A stretch of 64,000 nucleotides of DNA from positions 186,001 through 250,000 of the forward strand of contig NZ_BQHJ01000011.1 of NCBI RefSeq assembly GCF_021603645.1, written 5' to 3'. The stretch is from Pseudomonas pseudonitroreducens (GTDB lineage Bacteria > Pseudomonadota > Gammaproteobacteria > Pseudomonadales > Pseudomonadaceae). The translations under genes were made by a program, and so were the position numbers. Below the pieces are notes generated by a model. That model made no database searches. It was not told the DNA's origin and saw only the letters and a list, made by a program, of their open reading frames with translations. This document shows, in pieces, positions 1-8,837 of the stretch (its first letter is position 1; every line of letters starts with the position of its first letter).

Positions 1-19
1 CGTCAGCTGGGTTGATCGC

Positions 20-415
20 TCAAAGGCTGGTGGCCAGCGGGCGCGTCGCGCCGGCTTGCTGTTCCACGGCCTGCATGAAGACTTCCTCGGCGATTACCCG
101 CGACAGCGCAACGGCTGCGCGCAGCTTGATCTGTGCATCCTCGATACGCTGAGAAAACGCCAGGCGAGCCACGCCCGACAGCAGGATGCGGCTCTGTTTG
201 TTGATGGTGCCGTGGTCGATCACGACTTCCCGCTGGCGCTCCCCATCGCGGTAGCTGAGCAGCAGCGTCACTGGCAAATCCGCAATACCCGGGAGATGCA
301 GCCAGACCGCGACATTGAAGTCCGCCAGCCGTCCTCCGTTGGCCGCATTGGCCGGCCTTGCGCTGGCGACAATATGGCTGGGAACCTTGCTGACAAGCTG
401 GTCTGTAGGCTGCAT
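20..415 (-). CDS. Conserved hypothetical protein, 131 aa
   Basis: I do not recognise a named family. The product is a soluble-looking protein with no signal peptide, membrane segment or cysteine motif. The middle (about residues 35-85) alternates hydrophobic and polar residues as in a beta-rich fold, and the last 45 residues are rich in Ala, Val and Glu as in a helix. The stop lies only 20 bases from the window start, so what follows it is unseen. It reads in the same direction as the gene at 602-2011, with a gap of 186 bases between them. Codon use is high-GC like the neighbouring core genes, which supports a real gene. Confidence 0.55.
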   Translation of the reverse strand: MQPTDQLVSKVPSHIVASARPANAANGGRLADFNVAVWLHLPGIADLPVTLLLSYRDGERQREVVIDHGTINKQSRILLSGVARLAFSQRIEDAQIKLRAAVALSRVIAEEVFMQAVEQQAGATRPLATSL

Positions 416-601
416 CTGGCTGTCCTGTCGATGGTTGGCCGGCGTGCATGGCGCCGGCCGCGTTCTGAAGGCCGCTGAATGATCGGCGAGCGAGAATCGT
501 CCCGAAAGTCAGAACGAACGTTCGAATTATAGAGAGGCGGGTACCTGGCATTCCGGGCCTACTGCCGATCTTGCCTGTGACTTCTCTCCCAAAATCGATA
601 A

Positions 602-2011
602 TCAGGCCAGGCGCAGAGGGTGGCGCGCTACCAGCGGCGTAACCAGGTTGGCGGCGGGCAGCGGCAAGATGGTCTGGTTGTCGAAGCTGGCCAGTTGCAG
701 CCAGAGATTCTCGCCTTCGACGAAGTTCCCCTGCGGTACCCAGAGCCCGTGGTACCAGCCATTACCTGGCTCCGGGGTACTCTGCAGGACTCCAGGGTGA
801 CGTTGCGCGTCAGGTGCGCGGCGCAACCAGACCGGACGGGGCAGGCCCTTCAGGTAGCGCAGGCCCAGATGCAGCCCTTCGCTGTTGAGGTGCCGCCAGC
901 GCACCACGGCCAGGGTCGGGGTGCCGCCGTTGCCGGGGATCAGCAGCAACTGGCCGACCGGAAGCTGCCCGGCCTGTTGACCCGGACACAGAATGCGCGC
1001 GCCACCGGCGCTGGCGTCCATCAGTGCGGCTTCCCTGCAGGGCGTGGCTGAGCTGTCCAGCAGGTGCTGCTGAATCGCCGCAAGACCGACTACCAGACGG
1101 CAGGTGCCGTTCTGTTCGGCCCGCTCGTGGCGGCGTGCCTGGTGCCCAAGCCAGTGGTGACGGACGCGCTCGAGCAACGCACCCTGCTCCAGTCGACGCA
1201 ACGGTGCGGGGTCGTGCAGGGCGATCAGCAGGGCGCCCAGTTCCAGGCGGCGCAATTGCTCGGCGGGGGCATCGGCGGCCTGCTCGGCTGCGAGGCAGGG
1301 CTGGTCCGAGCCAAGGTCGACGACGAAGCCTTCCTGTTCCTCATCATCCCAGGGCAGCAGGCGACCCAGTGCGGCCAGTGGTGCCAGCGCGCTGAACAGT
1401 TGCGGCGCTTCCCCCTCGGTAAGGTGGAAAGGGTTGCTCAGGGCCAGCAACAGTATCTGCTGGTAAAGCCCACGCAGGGTGCCGGCTGGAACCGGGTCGA
1501 AAGCGGCGGCGACCGGTTCGTCCAGGCACTCCTGGTGCTCGCCGATCCAATACAGCAGGTGGCTGTCGCGCCACAGGCTGCCCGGCGGTTGCTGGTACTG
1601 CTGGTAGTGGCGCAGCAGGGCCTGGGCGAGGAAATGCTGGGCCATGTACAGGCACCAGGCCATATGCGGTCGCGCGGGCTTGTGCCCGTGCAGGATCTGC
1701 AGCAGCAGACGCTTGAAGCCGGCGGCCAACTCGCTGCAGAAGTGCACGAACAGCGCAGGCGGCGTCCGTTCCTGGCGTATCAGCCGTTCGTAATGCCGGT
1801 ATTCTTCGCTGAGACTTTGCAGGGCGCGTTGTCTTTCCAGTAAGGTCAGCGCGCATCGGTTGAGGCGGAACAGCGTGCCCAGGGCCTTCTGCAAACCTTC
1901 CTGCAGGGGCTGCTGCCGCGATTCCTGGAGCCTGACCGCCAGATTGCTCATTGCCTCGGAGTCTTCTTCGAGAATGTCCGGCACCTCCAGGCGCAGGGCA
2001 TCGAGCATCAT
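602..2011 (-). CDS. Conserved hypothetical protein with possible C-terminal PilZ-like region
   Basis: A 469-residue protein matching in position PAO1 PA0952. The N-terminal 300 residues look all-helical, rich in Leu, Gln and Arg, without membrane segments. The last 150 residues turn beta-rich and contain the string GARILCPGQQAG and a VVRWR motif, which recalls an atypical PilZ (c-di-GMP-binding) domain; this is a weak resemblance, not an identification. I place the start at the first Met of the pair MMLDAL at 2011, because a longer reading to 2128 would overlap the oppositely oriented thioredoxin gene by 87 bases. The start is therefore 30 bases from the divergent gene at 2042, leaving a very short shared promoter region. 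Confidence 0.6.
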   Translation of the reverse strand: MMLDALRLEVPDILEEDSEAMSNLAVRLQESRQQPLQEGLQKALGTLFRLNRCALTLLERQRALQSLSEEYRHYERLIRQERTPPALFVHFCSELAAGFKRLLLQILHGHKPARPHMAWCLYMAQHFLAQALLRHYQQYQQPPGSLWRDSHLLYWIGEHQECLDEPVAAAFDPVPAGTLRGLYQQILLLALSNPFHLTEGEAPQLFSALAPLAALGRLLPWDDEEQEGFVVDLGSDQPCLAAEQAADAPAEQLRRLELGALLIALHDPAPLRRLEQGALLERVRHHWLGHQARRHERAEQNGTCRLVVGLAAIQQHLLDSSATPCREAALMDASAGGARILCPGQQAGQLPVGQLLLIPGNGGTPTLAVVRWRHLNSEGLHLGLRYLKGLPRPVWLRRAPDAQRHPGVLQSTPEPGNGWYHGLWVPQGNFVEGENLWLQLASFDNQTILPLPAANLVTPLVARHPLRLA

Positions 2012-2041
2012 GACCACCCCGCATACACGAGGATTGAAGGC

Positions 2042-2512
2042 ATGGGAGTGCGGCTCCGTATTGTAATGGGCTTGATGGCTGGCCTGATCCTGGCCGGCTG
2101 CTCGGCGGACTATGGCACCGATCAGCACGGACGGAAAGTACCCGCTGCGAGTGTGGATGGCCAGTGGCTAGTTATTAATTACTGGGCGGAGTGGTGTGCG
2201 CCGTGCCGCAAGGAAATTCCCGAGCTGAATCATCTGGCGCAGCAAGGCGAGGCGAACGGGTATCGGGTGCTGGGGGTGAACTTCGATGGGCTGCGCGACG
2301 CGGACCTGGCGAAGGCCTCGCAGGCCCTGGGCGTGCAGTACACCGTGCTGGCCGACGACCCTGCGCCGCGCTACAGCCTGCCCCGCAGCGAAGCGCTGCC
2401 TGTAACCTACATCATCGATCCTGAGGGCAAGATGCGCGAGCAACTGCTCGGCGAGCAGACCGCCGCCGGCCTGCAGGCGCGCCTGAGCGCATTGCGCGGG
2501 GAGAAGCAGTGA
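2042..2512 (+). CDS. TlpA/ResA-like thioredoxin-fold lipoprotein
   Basis: A 156-residue thiol-disulfide oxidoreductase. The first 20 residues are a lipoprotein signal ending in the lipobox LAGC, so Cys20 should be lipidated and the protein held in the envelope. The active site WCAPC gives redox cysteines 52 and 55, and a cis-proline follows in the ALPVTYIID strand near residue 120. This is the architecture of TlpA-like reductases that act on periplasmic cysteines, for example in cytochrome c maturation; the exact partner is not visible. It corresponds to PAO1 PA0953 by position. The stop overlaps the acylphosphatase start by one base (TGATG), suggesting translational coupling. Confidence 0.85.
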   Translation: MGVRLRIVMGLMAGLILAGCSADYGTDQHGRKVPAASVDGQWLVINYWAEWCAPCRKEIPELNHLAQQGEANGYRVLGVNFDGLRDADLAKASQALGVQYTVLADDPAPRYSLPRSEALPVTYIIDPEGKMREQLLGEQTAAGLQARLSALRGEKQ

Positions 2513-2787
2513 TGGCGAGGATATGTCTGCACGGCTATATCAGCGGCAAGGTGCAGGGCGTCTATTTCCGGCAGAGCGCCCAGGAGCAGGCTGAGCGCCT
2601 GGATATCGACGGTTGGGTGCGCAATCTCGATGACGGCCGTGTGGAGCTGCTGATCGAGGGCGAGGAAGATGCGCTGCGCGAGCTGGAAAAGTGGCTGGCG
2701 CGTGGCCCGGTAAAGGCCAAGGTGGCGGCGGTGGAGCTGCAGCCGATGACGCCCCAGGGCATCACCGGTTTCATCGTTCGCCGCTAG
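2512..2787 (+). CDS. acyP: Acylphosphatase
   Basis: A 91-residue acylphosphatase, the usual family length (about 90-100). It hydrolyses the carboxyl-phosphate bond of acyl phosphates such as acetyl phosphate. The phosphate-binding loop GKVQGVYFR holds the catalytic Arg20, and WVRNLDDG holds the catalytic Asn38; both are intact. The chain is a cytosolic alpha/beta sandwich without export signal. The ATG at 2512 overlaps the thioredoxin stop by one base; a GTG three bases upstream is an alternative start. The two genes form a small operon. Confidence 0.92.
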   Translation: MARICLHGYISGKVQGVYFRQSAQEQAERLDIDGWVRNLDDGRVELLIEGEEDALRELEKWLARGPVKAKVAAVELQPMTPQGITGFIVRR

Positions 2788-2790
2788 ACG

Positions 2791-3747
2791 TCAGTTGCTG
2801 GCGCCGGGGTCCGCAGCCAGGCGACCGGCGTCGGTCATGAGGCTGTGGAGGAATTCCTTCTGCAGTTCCGGATCGTTGCGGGTCAGCTCGATCAGGCTCT
2901 GTTCCAGTTCGCTGGCTTCCTCTTCCAGACCGAGGTCGGAGAGGCGCTTGACCCGGTGTACCCAATGGTGCACGTCGTCACCTTCCAGGTCGTCATAGAT
3001 CAGCGCGTGGGCTTCCTGCAGCTTGCCGCGCAGCGAGCGGCTGACCAGCAGGCTGGCGTCGGCGCGGGTGTCGTCCGAAGGGTCCTGGACGCTGAACTGC
3101 AGGCGGCCAATACGGCTGACTTCGTCGTCGCTGAAAGGACCTTCCAGCAGGTTCAGACGCAGCACGCCGTGGCGGTCGGTCAGCAGTTCCTGGGAGTTCT
3201 TGCCCGCGGTGACGGTAACCGGGCGCTCCGACCAGGGCAGGCTGGAGTACTCGGTACGCTTGTCGCGCTGACGCTCGTCGATCGCAGCCAGGTTCTGCTC
3301 GGCGCGGCCGTTGGACTGGACGTTCATGAACGGATTCATGCCGTCGACGCCGTAACGGATCCAGCCGCGGGTGACGCTCTCGGGCAGGTTGCCCAGGGCG
3401 AACACGTTGACCACGTTGGCGCCGATACCGCCGACGAAGGCGACGATGCCCAGCGGCATTTCGTACACCTTGCGCCAGCCCTGGTACGGCGTGTAGCGAT
3501 CATAGCGGCGGGTGACCTCGAACTCGGTGACTTCGAAGGTCTTCTGCTCCTGCACGCGGATGCGACGCTGCGGCAGTTCCAGGGTGCCCGGCGTGCCTAC
3601 GTCGATCTGCAGGCTGTGGTCGAGCAGTTTGCGCTCGACACGCTCTTCATGCTCGCTGCGTTGCGGCAGCTGGTTCGCGCAGCCGCTCAGCAGGAGGCTG
3701 CCGCACAGGGCGGCAGCCGCGAGGCTGGAGGTACTTCGGGTGGACAT
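2791..3747 (-). CDS. Conserved lipoprotein of unknown function
   Basis: A 318-residue protein with a typical lipoprotein signal: a hydrophobic stretch ending in LLSGC, with Cys23 as lipidation site. The mature part is charged and mostly hydrophilic, but one hydrophobic Gly/Val-rich segment, near residues 100-115 (GIVAFVGGIGANVVNVFAL), could insert in or lie against the membrane. By position it matches PAO1 PA0955. It ends three bases from the convergent acyP gene and starts eight bases after the proS stop, so it is probably cotranscribed with proS. No enzymatic motif is visible, and I do not assign a role. Confidence 0.75.
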   Translation of the reverse strand: MSTRSTSSLAAAALCGSLLLSGCANQLPQRSEHEERVERKLLDHSLQIDVGTPGTLELPQRRIRVQEQKTFEVTEFEVTRRYDRYTPYQGWRKVYEMPLGIVAFVGGIGANVVNVFALGNLPESVTRGWIRYGVDGMNPFMNVQSNGRAEQNLAAIDERQRDKRTEYSSLPWSERPVTVTAGKNSQELLTDRHGVLRLNLLEGPFSDDEVSRIGRLQFSVQDPSDDTRADASLLVSRSLRGKLQEAHALIYDDLEGDDVHHWVHRVKRLSDLGLEEEASELEQSLIELTRNDPELQKEFLHSLMTDAGRLAADPGASN

Positions 3748-3755
3748 CGCTCTGC

Positions 3756-5471
3756 TCAGTTGCGGATCTTGGCCGTGATGAAGGCTTGCAGGTCGGACAG
3801 GGCGACCGGCTGCGACTCGGCGTCACGGCGACCCTTGTACTCCAGGGTACCTTCGTCCAGGCCGCGTTCGCTGACCACGATGCGGTGCGGGATGCCGATC
3901 AGCTCCATGTCGGCGAACTTCACGCCGGGGCTGGTCTTCTTGTCGCGGTCATCCAGCAGCACCTCGAAGCCGGCGGCGGTGAGGTCCGCATAGAGCTTGT
4001 CAGTGGCGGCGCGCACGGCTTCGTTCTCGTACTTCATCGGTACGATGGCGATCTGGAACGGCGCCAGGGCGGCCGGCCAGAGGATGCCGCGGTCGTCGTA
4101 GTTCTGCTCGATGGCCGCGGCGACCACGCGGGACACGCCGATGCCGTAGCAGCCCATGATCAGGGTGACCGGCTTGCCGCTCTCGCCCAGCACGGAGAGC
4201 TTCATTGCGTCGCTGTATTTGGTGCCGAGCTGGAAGATATGGCCGACTTCGATGCCGCGACGGATGATCAGGGTGCCTTTGCCATCGGGGCTCGGGTCGC
4301 CTTCGACGACATTGCGCAGGTCGGCGACTTCCGGTACCTGCAGGTCGCGTTCCCAGTTCACGCCGAAGTAGTGCTTGTCGTCGACGTTGGCGCCGGCGGC
4401 GAAGTCGCTCATCAGGGCAACGGAGCGGTCGATGATGCACGGCAGCGGCAGGTTCAGCGGGCCGAGGGAGCCGGGGGCGGCACCAATGGCGGCCTTGATG
4501 TCTGCTTCGCTGGCCATCTGCAACGGTGCGGCTACCAGCGGATGGTTGCCGGCCTTGATCTCGTTGAGTTCGTGGTCGCCACGGACGATCAGGGCGACCA
4601 GTTTGCCTTCCTCGGCGGCGTGCACCACCAGGGTCTTGATGGTCTTCTCGATCGGCAGGCCGAACTTTTCCACCAGGGCGGCGATGGTCTTGGTCTCGGG
4701 CGTGTCGACCAGGCGCAGTTCTTCAGTGGCGGCGCCGCGAACGGTTTCGCGGGGCAGGGCCTCGGCCTTCTCGATGTTGGCGGCGTAGTCGGTGGACTCG
4801 CCGAAGACGATGTCGTCCTCACCGGAGCCGGCCAGTACGTGGAACTCGTGGGAGCCGCTGCCGCCGATGGAGCCGTTGTCGGCCTGCACAGCGCGGAAAT
4901 CCAGGCCCAGGCGGGTGAAGATCTTGCTGTACGCGCCGTACATGACGTCGTAGGTCGCCTGCAGCGAGTCCTGGCTGGTGTGGAAGGAGTAGGCATCCTT
5001 CATGATGAACTCGCGGCCACGCATCAGGCCGAAGCGCGGACGGATCTCGTCACGGAACTTGGTCTGGATCTGGTACATGTTGATCGGCAGCTGCTTGTAG
5101 CTGTTCAGCTCGTTGCGCGCGAGGTCGGTGATGACCTCCTCGTGGGTCGGGCCGACGCAGAAGTCGCGGTCATGGCGGTCCTTCAGGCGCAGCAGCTCGG
5201 GGCCATACTGTTGCCAGCGACCGGACTCCTGCCACAGCTCGGCGGGCTGGATGGCTGGCATCAGCACTTCCAGGGCGCCGGCGGCGTTCATCTCTTCGCG
5301 AACGATGGTCTCCACCTTGCGCAGCACCCGCAGACCCATTGGCAGCCAGGTATACAGACCGGATGCCAGCTTGCGGATCATGCCGGCGCGCAGCATCAGC
5401 TGATGGCTGATCACGACCGCATCGGAAGGGGTTTCTTTCAGGGTGGACAGCAGGTACTGACTGGTACGCAT
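3756..5471 (-). CDS. proS: Prolyl-tRNA synthetase
   Basis: A class II aminoacyl-tRNA synthetase of 571 residues that charges tRNA-Pro. It is the long bacterial form: the class II catalytic core begins at [15 protein letters not shown] and includes the [19 protein letters not shown] motif 2 region near residue 150. An insertion editing domain (about 225-400) that clears Ala-tRNA-Pro follows, then the motif 3 and anticodon-binding domain (about 470-571) with [19 protein letters not shown] chose the Met at 5471, since the 15 residues further upstream are not family-like. The lipoprotein gene follows at eight bases. A large open frame on the opposite strand is a codon-bias shadow. Confidence 0.97.
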   Translation of the reverse strand: MRTSQYLLSTLKETPSDAVVISHQLMLRAGMIRKLASGLYTWLPMGLRVLRKVETIVREEMNAAGALEVLMPAIQPAELWQESGRWQQYGPELLRLKDRHDRDFCVGPTHEEVITDLARNELNSYKQLPINMYQIQTKFRDEIRPRFGLMRGREFIMKDAYSFHTSQDSLQATYDVMYGAYSKIFTRLGLDFRAVQADNGSIGGSGSHEFHVLAGSGEDDIVFGESTDYAANIEKAEALPRETVRGAATEELRLVDTPETKTIAALVEKFGLPIEKTIKTLVVHAAEEGKLVALIVRGDHELNEIKAGNHPLVAAPLQMASEADIKAAIGAAPGSLGPLNLPLPCIIDRSVALMSDFAAGANVDDKHYFGVNWERDLQVPEVADLRNVVEGDPSPDGKGTLIIRRGIEVGHIFQLGTKYSDAMKLSVLGESGKPVTLIMGCYGIGVSRVVAAAIEQNYDDRGILWPAALAPFQIAIVPMKYENEAVRAATDKLYADLTAAGFEVLLDDRDKKTSPGVKFADMELIGIPHRIVVSERGLDEGTLEYKGRRDAESQPVALSDLQAFITAKIRN

Positions 5472-5573
5472 CTTTGGCCGTTTTGTCGGTTGCGAAGGGG
5501 AATATAGGCTGGGCATTGTACGGTGCAGGTCTGGCTGCGTACAGGGCGCGGCGGACGGAGGGGGAGGAGTGGC

Positions 5574-5990
5574 GTGAGTCGTTTAACTGCGGCGCAGGTA
5601 CAGGCGTTCATTCGCGCGGGATTGCCCATGGCGGACGACATGGATTTGCGCATCGATGCACTGGAAGGGCGCAGCGCCTTCGTGCGGGTTCCGTTCCACG
5701 GGCGGATGGTTCGTCCGGGGGGCACGGTGTCCGGGCCGACCATCATGTCGCTGGCAGATGCGGCGATGTATGCGGTGATCCTGGCGCAGCTGGATAACGT
5801 CGAGATGGCCGTTACTTCGAATCTCAATATCAACTTTCTCAGCAAGCCGAAGCCGGAGGACTTGTTGGCGGAAGCGAAGATATTGAAGCTGGGGCGCCGG
5901 CAGGTGGTTTGCGAAGTAGCTGTCTACTCGGTCAGTAATCCCGAGGAGTTGGTCGCTCATGTGACCGGGACTTATGTATTGCCGATGTAA
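5574..5990 (+). CDS. PaaI-like hotdog-fold thioesterase
   Basis: A 138-residue protein of the hotdog acyl-CoA thioesterase group, equivalent in position to PAO1 PA0957. The core helix and strand pattern is seen in [20 protein letters not shown] (hotdog helix) followed by [12 protein letters not shown] and a final GTYVL strand. Such proteins usually form dimers of dimers and hydrolyse CoA thioesters; the substrate cannot be read from sequence. The start is the GTG at 5574, which has a GGGGAGGAG ribosome-binding site a few bases before it; the longer reading lacks one. It is divergent from proS, with about 100 bases between starts. Confidence 0.75.
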   Translation: MSRLTAAQVQAFIRAGLPMADDMDLRIDALEGRSAFVRVPFHGRMVRPGGTVSGPTIMSLADAAMYAVILAQLDNVEMAVTSNLNINFLSKPKPEDLLAEAKILKLGRRQVVCEVAVYSVSNPEELVAHVTGTYVLPM

Positions 5991-6023
5991 CGAATACGTT
6001 CGAAGTTGTAGTTAAGTTGCAAT

Positions 6024-6054
6024 AAAAAAGCCCGGCGGATGCCGGGCTTTTTCT
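6024..6054. terminator. Bidirectional rho-independent terminator
   Basis: AAAAAAGCCCGGC and GCCGGGCTTTTT form a stem with a GGAT loop. It lies between two convergent genes, the thioesterase (+) and oprD (-), and has A-run and T-run on both sides, so it can stop both transcripts. Confidence 0.9.
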
Positions 6055-6074
6055 CGCTTGAGCGCGCGGGTCGA

Positions 6075-7421
6075 TTACATGATCGACAGCGGGTACTCGG
6101 CGATCAGGCGGAACTCGTTCTGGCGGCCGCCAGTGGAGTCGTCGCCATAGTGGAACGCCTGGCGTACGCGCAGGGACAGGTCCTTGGCAGGGCCTTCCTG
6201 GATGACGTACTTGGCTTCGATGTTGGTTTCGTGCTCGCTGTCGTCTTTGCCGTACTTGCCAGCATAGGCGCCGGTCGCGTCAGCCTTGGTGCCGTCGATG
6301 TCGTCACCGTGGATGTAGCGAGTCATGAAGCTCAGGCCGGGTACGCCGTATTCGGCCATGTTCAGGTCGTAGCGAGCTTGCCAGGACTTCTCGCCCGGGC
6401 CGTTGAAGTCGGACCACTGCACGGAGTTGGCGAGGAAGATCGAATCACCACCGTCACCGGCACCGTTGTCACCGAAGCCAGCGTAGTCGAACGGCTCGTC
6501 GCCGTGGACTTTCTGGTAGGAGAGGGTGAAGGTGTGGGCGCTGAGGGTGTAGGCAGCGGCCAGCGAGTAGGTGGTGTTGCTGATGTTGCCCGCTTCGGCG
6601 CGACCTTCGTCGTTGGTGCGATAGATGTTGAAGTCGAAGCCCAGGGACTGGCTGTCAGCCAGCGGCAGGGTGTAGTTGGCGTTCATGTAGTACTGGCGCC
6701 ACAGGTCTTCGAACTCGGAACCGTACAGGGAAACGCTGGCGTTATCGGTAATGGCGTATTTGCCGCCGATGAAGCTGGCTGCGTTGGTTTGGCGGTTGGC
6801 GTAGGTTGCCCAGATTTCACCGTCGCGGTTGGTGCTGGTCACGCCGCTGGAGCTGGTGAAGCGACCGGCTTCCAGGTCGAGGCCGGCGATCTCGCTGCTC
6901 AGCAGGTTGAAGCCAGTGGCTACTTGCGGAACCAGGCGAGTACCACCTGCGGCAAACACCGGAGCGGTGGGCTGCATGTCGCCATACTTCAGCTCGGTCT
7001 TGGAGATGCGGACCTTGACGGCGCCACCGGCTTTGCCGAAGTCGTCCTGCATGTCGCCTTTGTTGTCGACCTGGGTGTAACCGCTGCCGATGTGGCCGTT
7101 ACCGCCGTCCAGTTTCAGCGACAGATAACCAAAGGCATCAACACCGAAGCCTACTGTGCCCTGGGTGAAGCCGGACGAGTAGTTGGTCAGGATGGCCCAG
7201 GTGGTGTCGCGCGGATCGCGAGCGTTGTTCGCTTCGGCGTTGTGGCCGTCACCGCCAGTCATGCGGTTGAAGTAGGCCATCTTGTTAGTGATGGTCAGGT
7301 GGCTATCTTCGAGGAATCCTTTGGATTCCGCTTGATCGCTGACGAAGGCTTCGGCCATGGCCAGTTGCGATGTTGTTGCAGAAACCGCCAGGGCGATGGC
7401 GCTCCACTTCATCACTTTCAT
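6075..7421 (-). CDS. oprD: Outer-membrane porin OprD
   Basis: A 448-residue OprD-family porin, which in P. aeruginosa takes up basic amino acids and small peptides and admits carbapenems such as imipenem. The signal peptide MKVMKWSAIALAVSATTSQLAMA is near identical to that of P. aeruginosa OprD, as are the segments GFTQGTVGFGVDAFGYL, AGGAVKVRISKT, MQPTAPVFAAGG and the C-terminal NEFRLIAEYPLSIM. It sits at the same position as PA0958. Divergent stretches near residues 50-70 and 370-400 correspond to external loops. The start at 7421 is preceded by AAGGAGCAATCACA, a good ribosome-binding site. No frame disruption is visible, so the porin should be functional. Confidence 0.95.
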   Translation of the reverse strand: MKVMKWSAIALAVSATTSQLAMAEAFVSDQAESKGFLEDSHLTITNKMAYFNRMTGGDGHNAEANNARDPRDTTWAILTNYSSGFTQGTVGFGVDAFGYLSLKLDGGNGHIGSGYTQVDNKGDMQDDFGKAGGAVKVRISKTELKYGDMQPTAPVFAAGGTRLVPQVATGFNLLSSEIAGLDLEAGRFTSSSGVTSTNRDGEIWATYANRQTNAASFIGGKYAITDNASVSLYGSEFEDLWRQYYMNANYTLPLADSQSLGFDFNIYRTNDEGRAEAGNISNTTYSLAAAYTLSAHTFTLSYQKVHGDEPFDYAGFGDNGAGDGGDSIFLANSVQWSDFNGPGEKSWQARYDLNMAEYGVPGLSFMTRYIHGDDIDGTKADATGAYAGKYGKDDSEHETNIEAKYVIQEGPAKDLSLRVRQAFHYGDDSTGGRQNEFRLIAEYPLSIM

Positions 7422-8134
7422 TGTGATTGCTCCTTTGGTTTTGAAGTTATCTGCCATCACAGTGCAACGGTGACGGCTCATTCTTTTTGTCGGCGCTAAC
7501 TTATAGCACGCGTGTTCAGTTGGCGATAGTTGCCCAAATAAACGCGCAAAAACTTTACGGGACTGTCGCGAAGCTGCATGACGCATGTCGCATTCAAGCA
7601 GTTCTCATGTTGCAAAAAGAGATGGCCCCCTGATTGCTTCATTGATGCTTCAGCCTTTGTGGTTCTCTATTCCATTGACCACTTCTTAAGTTCTCCCGCC
7701 TCCGCGTCCACTTCTTCGAATAGGGTGGCCGTCGGTGCGATGTCCTTGCCTCTAGCAACAACCGTGCACAAATGCCCGGAGCTGCTTTCACAGTGTTCGT
7801 CTTGCGACGCGTTGACGCATTTCACGGCTTCTGTTGGCGATTTGCAACATGGGCGCGCATGGATGTCGTTTTCCGGCATCCCACAGATATGGCTGTTTAA
7901 ACGATTTTTCGCTGCTGATGGCCGTGGTTGCCGTGCAGATTCCTGCACGCGCCTATTGTAGGCATATGCCAATCCGCGCCATGCCCCACGCTGGGGCGGC
8001 GGGCAAAATGGCGTGCGCCGGGACGGGGCGCCGGCTGGGCGTGTTCGTTTGCAGGGCGCTCTAGTATTCTTCGCGGCCTTCGGCTCCTTCGTGGGGCTAG
8101 GCTTAAACATGGCTCGTCGAACAGGAGAGGTCTT
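7422..8134. other. Long intergenic region upstream of oprD and the HIT gene
   Basis: About 710 bases without a convincing gene between two divergent starts. Base composition is more AT-rich near 7560-7720 than the flanking genes. Open frames here (for example 7667-8110 minus and 7578-7961 plus) lack ribosome-binding sites and typical codon use. It presumably holds the oprD promoter and its amino-acid and metal-responsive control sites, but I cannot point to a specific operator. Confidence 0.5.
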
Positions 8135-8560
8135 ATGTTCGCCCTGGATTCCCGCCTCCAGCAGGACACCGTCGCGGTGGGTGATTTCCCGCTCAGCAGC
8201 CTGCTATTGATGAACGACTCGCAATATCCGTGGTTCATCCTCGTTCCGCGTCGCGAAGACGTCAGTGAGATCTTCCAGCTGGACTCCGCCGATCAGCAGC
8301 AACTCTGGCGTGAGGCTACCCAATTGGCAGAGGTGCTCAAGGACACCTTCGATGCGGACAAGATGAACGTGGCCAATCTCGGCAACGTCGTCAGTCAGTT
8401 GCATGTGCATGTGATCGTGCGCAAGCAGGATGATGTCGCCTGGCCGGGCCCGGTCTGGGGCAAGCATCCGGCCGTTCCCTATAAAGATGAAGAATTGGCG
8501 CGGGTGCGCGAGAAACTGCGCATGGCGCTGGGCGATGGCTTTCGCTTCAGCCAGGAGTGA
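8135..8560 (+). CDS. HIT-family (histidine triad) protein
   Basis: A 141-residue HIT-superfamily protein, equivalent to PAO1 PA0959. HIT proteins are nucleotide hydrolases or transferases. The signature is QLHVHVIVR with His90 and His92; the third histidine of the canonical H-x-H-x-H motif is Ile94 here, while the middle His, usually the catalytic nucleophile, is kept. The upstream part (SSLLLMNDSQYPWFILVPRR) is the usual first strand pair. The start at 8135 follows AGGAGAGG, a strong ribosome-binding site, whereas the longer frame begins without one. The slyX gene starts directly after its stop, suggesting an operon. Confidence 0.85.
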   Translation: MFALDSRLQQDTVAVGDFPLSSLLLMNDSQYPWFILVPRREDVSEIFQLDSADQQQLWREATQLAEVLKDTFDADKMNVANLGNVVSQLHVHVIVRKQDDVAWPGPVWGKHPAVPYKDEELARVREKLRMALGDGFRFSQE

Positions 8561-8770
8561 ATGATGGAACTGGATAACCGGGTGACCGACCTGGAGAGCC
8601 GGCTGGCCTTCCAGGATGACACGCTGCAGACCCTGAGCGATGTGGTCTATGAGCAGGAGCGCGTGATCGAGCGTCTGCGCCTGCAGATGCAGGCGTTGCT
8701 CAAGCGTCTGGAGGATCTGCAAGGGCAGGTCGGCATCGCCGAAGATGACGCGCCACCGCCGCACTATTGA
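8561..8770 (+). CDS. slyX: SlyX family protein
   Basis: A 69-residue protein of the SlyX family, of unknown molecular function. It is almost entirely a coiled coil: [17 protein letters not shown] and a following [13 protein letters not shown] show regular heptads, and the tail APPPHY with C-terminal tyrosine is the family hallmark. The first ATG follows the HIT stop codon without a gap, so the pair is probably translated from one message. Length and order (HIT then slyX) match other pseudomonads. Confidence 0.9.
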   Translation: MMELDNRVTDLESRLAFQDDTLQTLSDVVYEQERVIERLRLQMQALLKRLEDLQGQVGIAEDDAPPPHY

Positions 8771-8792
8771 TGCCGGAGTGAGTGATGCGCCC

Positions 8793-8826
8793 ATGAAAAA
8801 GCCCGCCAATTGGCGGGCTTTTTCAT
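8793..8826. terminator. Bidirectional rho-independent terminator
   Basis: ATGAAAAAGCCCGCCA pairs with TGGCGGGCTTTTTCAT around an AT loop: a 16-base perfect stem. It separates slyX (+) from the convergent cold-shock gene (-) and serves both. Confidence 0.92.
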
Positions 8827-8837
8827 GGTGCTGGCGA

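Noticed and set aside
3786-5507. 573-codon open frame opposite proS
   Set aside because: A shadow of the GC-rich codon pattern of proS; no family features, composition rich in Gly, Val and Asp as in antisense frames.
6039-7499. 486-codon open frame opposite oprD
   Set aside because: Antisense to a certain porin gene, no ribosome-binding site, repetitive Val/Gly/Ala composition.
7667-8110. Open frame in the gap between oprD and the HIT gene
   Set aside because: No ribosome-binding site, Arg/Pro-rich composition unlike real genes here, and it would cover the HIT promoter region.
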